Shown one piece after another: positions 63,401-64,000 of a stretch of 64,000 nt of DNA. The DNA is from Branchiostoma floridae (Eukaryota > Chordata > Leptocardii > Amphioxiformes > Branchiostomatidae), in the NCBI RefSeq assembly GCF_000003815.2, contig NC_049991.1, forward strand, positions 10,809,024 through 10,873,023, read 5' to 3'. A program made the translations under genes and the position numbers. Each line of letters begins with the position of its first letter. Position 1 is the first letter of the stretch. Below the pieces are notes generated by a model. The model had not been told where the DNA came from, did not search any database, and was given only the letters and a program-made list of their open reading frames with translations.

Positions 63401-63650
63401 CCGGGGAGGGGTCCCACCCCGCTATAATAGGACCGCGCCGGATCAAACCGTGGGTGATTCTTTCAAGTGATTCGTTGTACATGCTCGCCGTCTATGTTTC
63501 CAATCTTTGTAAAATGTTAAAATGCTACTTACCTCGTTCAGATGAACTGACAGATGAAGTGTGTTGTGTTAATCGACGGTTTCTCTCATCGGCGACGGTA
63601 GGAATCGACGTGAACTTTGATACGACTTAACTAAGTAAGACGCAAACGGC
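15490..63650 (-). CDS. dachs-like: unconventional myosin, class XX (Dachs)-like; whole gene, about 48 kb
   Basis: I assembled 26 coding exons plus a 5' UTR exon, about 1,020 codons; all junctions but one agree in phase. The order is an N-terminal extension, the motor head (P-loop SGENGSGKT, switch I NSESSR, switch II IVDMFGFE, actin-site PHFVRCIR), one IQ motif (ATLIQAYVRRRLCVKKW), an RS run, and a short tail with PPPVPPSRGYTVNGN and a C-terminal GDSVKVVGVSPRRGYLIVEH module. The blocks IPFADVMRVLAAVLLLGN, GLTTRTHNVRGQ, NLCAETLQHFY, NCNFGFVTHLYSNELK, QTCCLYGMDM and LHVPYQLMEI resemble my memory of arthropod Dachs, the myosin acting with Fat/Dachsous in planar polarity and Hippo signalling. Myosin XVI is a poorer fit: there are no ankyrin repeats and the tail differs. 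Class assignment needs a tree. Exons are itemised in the entries below. Confidence 0.8.
15502..16520 (-). other. myosin 3' UTR
   Basis: About 1 kb lies between the stop codon at 16521-16523 and a minus-strand AATAAA at 15502-15507. The exact cleavage point is unknown. It lies 5' to the C7orf50-like poly(A) signal on the opposite strand, so the two 3' UTRs probably overlap. Confidence 0.6.
16521..17331 (-). CDS. dachs-like: myosin tail exons (last three)
   Basis: Exons 17229-17331, 16866-16965 and 16521-16690 (stop TGA at 16521). They encode a Pro/Asn-rich linker (ARNRPQPIPVMENN), a Cys-rich stretch (CDTKTIQQTCCLYGMDM), a proline motif (DCPPPVPPSRGYTVNG) and a final 56-residue segment, RKGDSVKVVGVSPRRGYLIV then LHVPYQLMEIRT. 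The last segment has the alternating hydrophobic pattern of a small SH3-like beta barrel (inference). Phases match across both introns. A 20-bp tandem duplicate lies in the last intron at 16815-16854. Confidence 0.85.
17500..17959 (-). CDS. dachs-like: myosin converter-end and IQ/RS exons
   Basis: Exons 17865-17959 (DGFLQAVDSSDLPYTSANWA, then IGKKHIFL, the end of the motor) and 17500-17688. The second begins SEGARQQLENVRDIRRD and carries one IQ motif, AATLIQAYVRRRLCVKKW, the expected light-chain or calmodulin lever arm. It then has an Arg-Ser dipeptide run, RARSRSRSRSRSRSPHR, unusual for a myosin neck and a possible phosphorylation or RNA-linked motif. Confidence 0.88.
18234..18301 (-). CDS. 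dachs-like: myosin exon truncated by an assembly gap
   Basis: The end of one exon encodes FRFLVPWRRRARWRTCRKDECK and splices in phase to LILDGFLQ. Its 5' part, which should carry the GFPHRMRF-like converter motif after NLYAGG, falls in the 100-N gap at 18302-18401. Confidence 0.75.
18302..18401. other. assembly gap (100 N)
   Basis: Exactly 100 N. It removes the acceptor and start of a myosin motor exon. Confidence 1.
18596..21811 (-). CDS. dachs-like: myosin motor exons from switch II to the actin-binding region
   Basis: Exons 21651-21811, 20490-20587, 20104-20286, 19748-19950, 19398-19461, 19016-19121 and 18596-18695. The first carries a Ser/His-rich insert (HSGMTNGHHSYRPLTPATSK) and then switch II, GIVDMFGFEASE. 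The next gives NQFEQLCMNLCAETLQHFY, the relay-helix region. Then follow DEGIYCDVEIDCQDNAPC, FTIRHYTGPVTYDASSLL (the conserved H-x-A/T-G-x-V-x-Y strand), the loop-2 region, and the SH helices: LLKTIVMAKPHFVRCIR, VVCRQIRALHILETVNLYAG. All phases agree. A palindromic insertion (18888-18983) lies in one intron and a 731-bp MITE in another. Confidence 0.88.
18888..18983. mobile_element. palindromic MITE with exact 19-bp inverted repeats
   Basis: GTATCAGCCTGGTTAGTTT at 18888-18906 and its exact reverse complement at 18965-18983. Weaker pairing continues outward (AGCCCTAGTATC against GATACTTGGGCT), so the element may span about 18880-18990. It sits in a myosin intron, 33 bp from an exon. Confidence 0.85.
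20699..21429. mobile_element. 731-bp non-autonomous transposon, CTCCAAGCAGA family, 8-bp target duplication
   Basis: The terminal inverted repeats are about 38 bp: TAATCTCCAAGCAGATCCTA at the left and its reverse complement at the right end, with ATAAGACAGTAT against ATACTGTCTTAT inside. It is flanked by the direct repeat CTTGAAGC at 20691-20698 and 21430-21437. The interior contains the 100-N gap and no coding frame. The tips match 55674 and fragments at 9275 and 8405. The 8-9 bp duplication suggests a hAT- or Mutator-type parent. Confidence 0.87.
20792..20891. other. assembly gap (100 N)
   Basis: Exactly 100 N, inside the 731-bp transposon. Confidence 1.
21306..21549. repeat. about 60-bp inverted repeat crossing the end of the 731-bp element
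   Basis: The left arm at about 21306-21366 (GTCTACTAACTTAAAAGTAG, TTACAGGG, TTTCATAGACAGT) is inverted at about 21490-21549, with roughly four mismatches. The first arm lies inside the 731-bp element and the second outside it, so two insertions or a rearrangement overlap here. Confidence 0.8.
22237..22266. repeat. AT dinucleotide microsatellite
   Basis: An uninterrupted run of TA dinucleotides of about 26 bp in a myosin intron, with one nearby G interruption. Confidence 0.9.
24447..24537. mobile_element. 91-bp palindromic MITE (TAGCCTGG family), copy 2, 9-bp target duplication
   Basis: The same element as at 6006, in reverse orientation: TAGCCTGGTTACCAAACCCC at the left and GGTATGGAATCCAGGCTA-like at the right. 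Exact direct repeats TCAACAACA lie at 24438-24446 and 24538-24546, a clean 9-bp target duplication that defines both ends. Confidence 0.92.
24710..24928. mobile_element. 219-bp fold-back MITE
   Basis: The arms run nearly the whole length: TAACGCTAATTTACCTTTAT and GGTAACCTATATTCGTTG at the left are mirrored as CAACGGATATAGGTTACGCC and GGTAAAGGTGAACTAACGTTA-like sequence at the right. GGGATATTTAGGGATATCAA is shared by both arms. The loop is short (about 24765-24850 carries the unpaired middle). I cannot fix a target duplication. Confidence 0.83.
25134..25226. repeat. 30-bp tandem repeat, 3.1 copies
   Basis: The unit begins ATGAAAAAAAAACATAAGTA and ends ATGATGTCAG, repeated at 25134, 25164 and 25194 without visible mismatch. 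It ends about 100 bp before the C1q gene start, in its likely promoter or 5' leader. Confidence 0.95.
25329..26517 (+). CDS. secreted collagen-C1q domain protein (CTRP-like), 2 exons
   Basis: Exons 25329-25554 and 25934-26517 join in phase (269 residues). The start is ATG at 25329 in a CCACCATG context, just after a likely 5' UTR acceptor (attctacag). Residues 1-21 form a signal peptide (MMSLLYTILIIPACLVVSIYG). Then come GQGSYSGQGKHSGQGK repeats, a CVRCC cysteine cluster likely to link chains, about 13 Gly-X-Y triplets (GDKGDPGWPGPVG onward), and a C1q globular domain (FSVLRASPMFG, VFYCMISGIYHFSYT, SYVHLMKNEE, GDRVWLRL, FNGYLAVP). Such proteins form secreted trimers that act as ligands or pattern receptors. 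The gene lies wholly within a myosin intron on the opposite strand. AATAAA signals are near 26803 and 26852. The nearest vertebrate relatives are C1QTNF proteins; orthology is not claimed. Confidence 0.88.
26518..28154. other. spacer between the two C1q exons
   Basis: It holds the 3' UTR and poly(A) signals of the first C1q exon, then AT-rich DNA with no signal-peptide exon that I can support. Confidence 0.55.
28155..28684 (+). CDS. second collagen-C1q exon (alternative terminal exon or duplicate gene)
   Basis: A long 3' exon after acceptor cttcacag encodes G-ERGFPGRTGKMGPKGHKGVA Gly-X-Y triplets (about 11) and then a complete C1q domain (FSVIRSKPMEG, KFYCVIPGIYYFSATVHTYN, YLHLMKNNQPQVILFAQ, GDQVWMRM, YVTFSGHLVFP). 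It is clearly paralogous to 25934-26517. I find no signal-peptide exon of its own between 26518 and 28154. Its acceptor has the same phase as the upstream C1q exon, so it could splice from 25554 to give a 251-residue secreted protein. An AATAAA is near 28991. Confidence 0.82.
28685..30507. other. remaining myosin intron DNA after the C1q locus
   Basis: C1q 3' UTR at the left, then intron DNA without recognisable features. Confidence 0.5.
30508..35964 (-). CDS. dachs-like: myosin motor exons, switch I to the upper 50K region
   Basis: Exons 35887-35964, 35264-35338, 32248-32332, 31855-31961, 31370-31496, 30999-31117 and 30508-30649, all in phase. The first encodes TVLRSIGSAKTATNSESSRM, the switch-I region; the usual N-x-N-S-S-R reads N-S-E-S-S-R. 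Next are GHFIEVHVVDGAIYRTKIHC, then SRVVHPARHEKNFHIFYQML (the canonical NFHIFYQ block), LQGYSAYNLKYLSCGQ, SVLGIPFADVMRVLAAVLLL, SVAALLGVSGVSLYRGLTTR, and DALAKALYSRTLNAIVRRAN followed by a Ser/Asn-rich insert (RPASNSGTNSSDSSESVQNG) before switch II. The intron after 30508 is about 8.7 kb and hosts the C1q locus. Confidence 0.9.
32333..35263. other. myosin intron between the switch-I-side exons
   Basis: The only structure I see is the small palindrome at 33140 and a 21-bp tandem duplicate (CTGAGTAAGTTGACCTAGCC type) at about 34915-34962. Confidence 0.55.
33140..33164. mobile_element. tiny palindromic insertion with flanking direct repeat
   Basis: AAGGAGGTT (33141-33149) and AACCTCCTT (33155-33163) form a hairpin, as at 5756. 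Direct repeats GCTAGTAC lie at 33132-33139 and 33164-33171 on either side, consistent with a 7-8 bp target duplication around an insert of only about 24 bp. Confidence 0.75.
37092..38785 (-). CDS. dachs-like: myosin motor exons with the P-loop
   Basis: Exons 38643-38785, 37474-37637 and 37092-37188. The first begins GSRRASVTSQSSPGRFSHMT (a basophilic-kinase type RRAS site) and opens the motor with DLIHLAGPLTEDAILRTLQS. The second gives TNIGPITVLANPYNCSFPDV and HRVAKDTVKHQLETGHSQVV. The third carries the ATP-binding P-loop SGENGSGKT with GKT intact, then YSSQLLLRQLFDVAGGG. The canonical P-loop is GESGAGKT, so Asn replaces Ser at one variable site. Confidence 0.92.
38786..42287. other. myosin intron
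   Basis: 3.5 kb with no exon or repeat that I can support. Confidence 0.5.
42288..42428 (-). CDS. dachs-like: myosin pre-motor exon, short coiled coil
   Basis: It encodes STSDDVELLREQLKSLGSEL, then ASIRSALSIKGEDDTKSRTS and RMSSRR, joining in phase to 38643-38785. A heptad pattern (VELLREQLKSLGSELASI) suggests a short coiled coil. Its 5' phase needs one leftover base, which the exon at 50204-50280 does not supply, so an intervening exon is probably missing from this model. Confidence 0.8.
46651..47150. repeat. 251-bp tandem duplication
   Basis: GAGTCAGTTTGTGGGTTTGC starts at 46651 and again at 46902. Both copies contain AGCAACAGTCACAGATGCTTG, CTAGAAAGCTCTTAAA, ACATATCTCTTACAAGTTC and CTTATATGACACTAAATC-type blocks, with a few substitutions and small indels. 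Confidence 0.93.
47248..47525. repeat. about 165-bp tandem duplication
   Basis: AGTGCTGAAGTTGTTTGATT occurs at 47248 and 47413. Both copies continue with CATAGTAACCACA, GGCTGTTTTCTT and CTGGAAGGAAAGACCACCTG. They are more diverged than the 251-bp pair next door. Confidence 0.85.
48215..48430. repeat. about 114-bp tandem duplication
   Basis: TTTGTGCATAACAAA and CAACTCCAT..CATCTT recur at about 48249 and 48363, preceded in both by CTCTCAGT/TCTCAGT and followed by AAAATC.CACAAACT. It is moderately diverged. Confidence 0.8.
50204..50280 (-). CDS. dachs-like: myosin N-terminal exon 3
   Basis: It encodes (A)DVMDELFSSDPTLQNQLSIS then MAEWQ. It has a clean acceptor (ttgattgacag) and donor (CAG|gtaaaa), and the only open frame matches the leftover base of the exon at 53848-53925. 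No known domain. Confidence 0.75.
53848..53925 (-). CDS. dachs-like: myosin first coding exon
   Basis: After acceptor ttgtctactcag, two bases precede ATG at 53923-53921. The protein begins MSYNKSFLLDKYFYELKLLE then DTGKK. The donor is AAAG|gtagac. The start is inferred: it is the first ATG after the splice from a 5' UTR exon, with a purine at -3. Confidence 0.72.
55674..55804. mobile_element. 131-bp MITE, CTCCAAGCAGA family, 9-bp target duplication
   Basis: The ends are TACTCTCCAAGCAAAGGTTAG-like at the left and its reverse complement (CTAACCTCTGCTTGGAGAGTA-like) at the right, about 21 bp with one mismatch. Exact direct repeats ATGATCTAC lie at 55665-55673 and 55805-55813. It has the same tips as the 731-bp element at 20699. 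Confidence 0.93.
56299..56338. repeat. hairpin with perfect 12-bp arms
   Basis: CCAGGGGCATAT at 56299-56310 and its exact complement at 56327-56338, with a 16-bp loop. Possibly a residual MITE. Confidence 0.75.
59892..60245. mobile_element. 354-bp hAT-type MITE with 8-bp target duplication
   Basis: The tips are CAGGCTTTTAGCCAGG and, inverted at the right, CAGGCTTTTAGCTAGG. Exact 8-bp direct repeats CCCCTGGT lie at 59884-59891 and 60246-60253. A subterminal GGATGCCCCCAGACCCCCCT is of the kind common in animal hAT elements. There is no transposase frame. Confidence 0.92.
62331..62572. mobile_element. probable hAT-type fragment, one end recognisable
   Basis: CAGGGTTGTAGCCAGCGCCC resembles a hAT tip. 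It is followed by repeated CCGTCC/GACGGA short inverted motifs (62352-62423). I find no matching right end, so the boundary is a guess. Confidence 0.45.
63533..63650 (-). promoter_or_regulatory. dachs-like: myosin 5' UTR exon and likely promoter region
   Basis: The minus-strand sequence ends in GAACGAG|gtaagtag at 63533, a strong donor. The upstream 120 bp are relatively CpG-rich, and the only ATG there opens a frame that stops after six codons, so the exon is probably non-coding. The transcription start is not defined. Confidence 0.55.
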
Positions 63651-64000
63651 CGGTGTTGAAAATGTTTTATTCTCGCCGATGTGAGGGCGCCGTTATCCCT
63701 TGTATGTGCTATTGTGCTTGTGTATATTTCTCGTAGGACGTAGATACGTTATAAATTTTTGTTGTACTAAAAGTGCTGTTTCTTTTCTGTGTAAATTCTA
63801 TACAATATAGAAGTGCAGCTGTGTAACACGCTTACAATCTTACCCTCATACCAGCAATCTGTGCGATCACTGCGGTGGCGGTGGCATCGGCCCCTTTCCT
63901 AAATAAAATCCAGCGTAAAACCCTCGTGTAATTTCTTTTACCAAAACAGATGTATTAACAGCTCAAAATGCTGGAAATAGCGTTTCAGAGGGTCTAGATT
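63651..64000. other. upstream flank of the myosin gene
   Basis: I see no supported feature other than possible promoter sequence. Confidence 0.4.

Larger units (their letters stand above)
53926..63532. other. first myosin intron, 9.6 kb
   Basis: I see no coding exon. Contents are a MITE at 55674 with 9-bp target duplication, a 12-bp-arm hairpin at 56299-56338, a hAT-type MITE at 59892, a hAT-like fragment at 62331, and a GC-rich stretch from about 62700 up to the first exon. Confidence 0.55.

Noticed and set aside
15490-63650. Assignment of the myosin to class XVI or XIX
   Set aside because: No ankyrin repeats precede the motor, and the tail and the IPFADVMRVLAAVLLLGN and NCNFGFVTHLYSNELK blocks do not match what I recall of those classes.

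Overview
The window looks like animal nuclear DNA, most likely from a lancelet (Branchiostoma). This is an inference from intron-rich genes with GT-AG exons, a compact replication-dependent histone cluster, invertebrate-type gene content, and many short palindromic DNA transposons. There is no bacterial, organellar or viral signature. Three stretches of exactly 100 N (11928-12027, 18302-18401, 20792-20891) are assembly gaps.

Layout. (1) 9-2908, plus strand: the last seven exons of cytosolic endo-beta-N-acetylglucosaminidase (ENGASE, GH85). (2) 4776-10843: a histone cluster in the order H1(+), H3(+), H2B(+), H4(+), H2A(-), H2B(+). All six genes are intronless and end in the histone 3' stem-loop. 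Their promoters carry TATA, CCAAT, octamer and H1-box elements, and H1 and both H2B genes also share an 18-bp motif. (3) 10844-14094: intergenic DNA with a 471-bp-period repeat next to an assembly gap. (4) 14095-15365, plus strand: a four-exon C7orf50-like (WKF-domain) nucleolar-type protein. (5) About 15490-63650, minus strand: one large gene for an unconventional myosin. I could assemble it as 26 coding exons plus a 5' UTR exon, and all but one junction agree in phase. Its switch-II block, IQ segment and tail resemble class XX (Dachs), the Fat/Dachsous-Hippo pathway myosin of insects. (6) 25329-28684, plus strand, inside one myosin intron: a secreted collagen-C1q (CTRP-like) gene with two alternative or duplicated C1q exons behind one signal-peptide exon.

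The remaining intron and intergenic DNA holds many non-autonomous DNA transposons, several with visible 8-9 bp target-site duplications. It also holds tandem duplications (period 30, about 114, about 165, 251 and 471 bp) and frequent copies of the palindrome TACATGTA. I found no coding transposase, CRISPR array, tRNA or rRNA.

The most interesting items are the Dachs-like myosin in a probable chordate, the nested C1q locus with one shared first exon, the 18-bp histone promoter motif, and the MITE families with 9-bp target duplications, including a hairpin of only about 24 bp flanked by a direct repeat.
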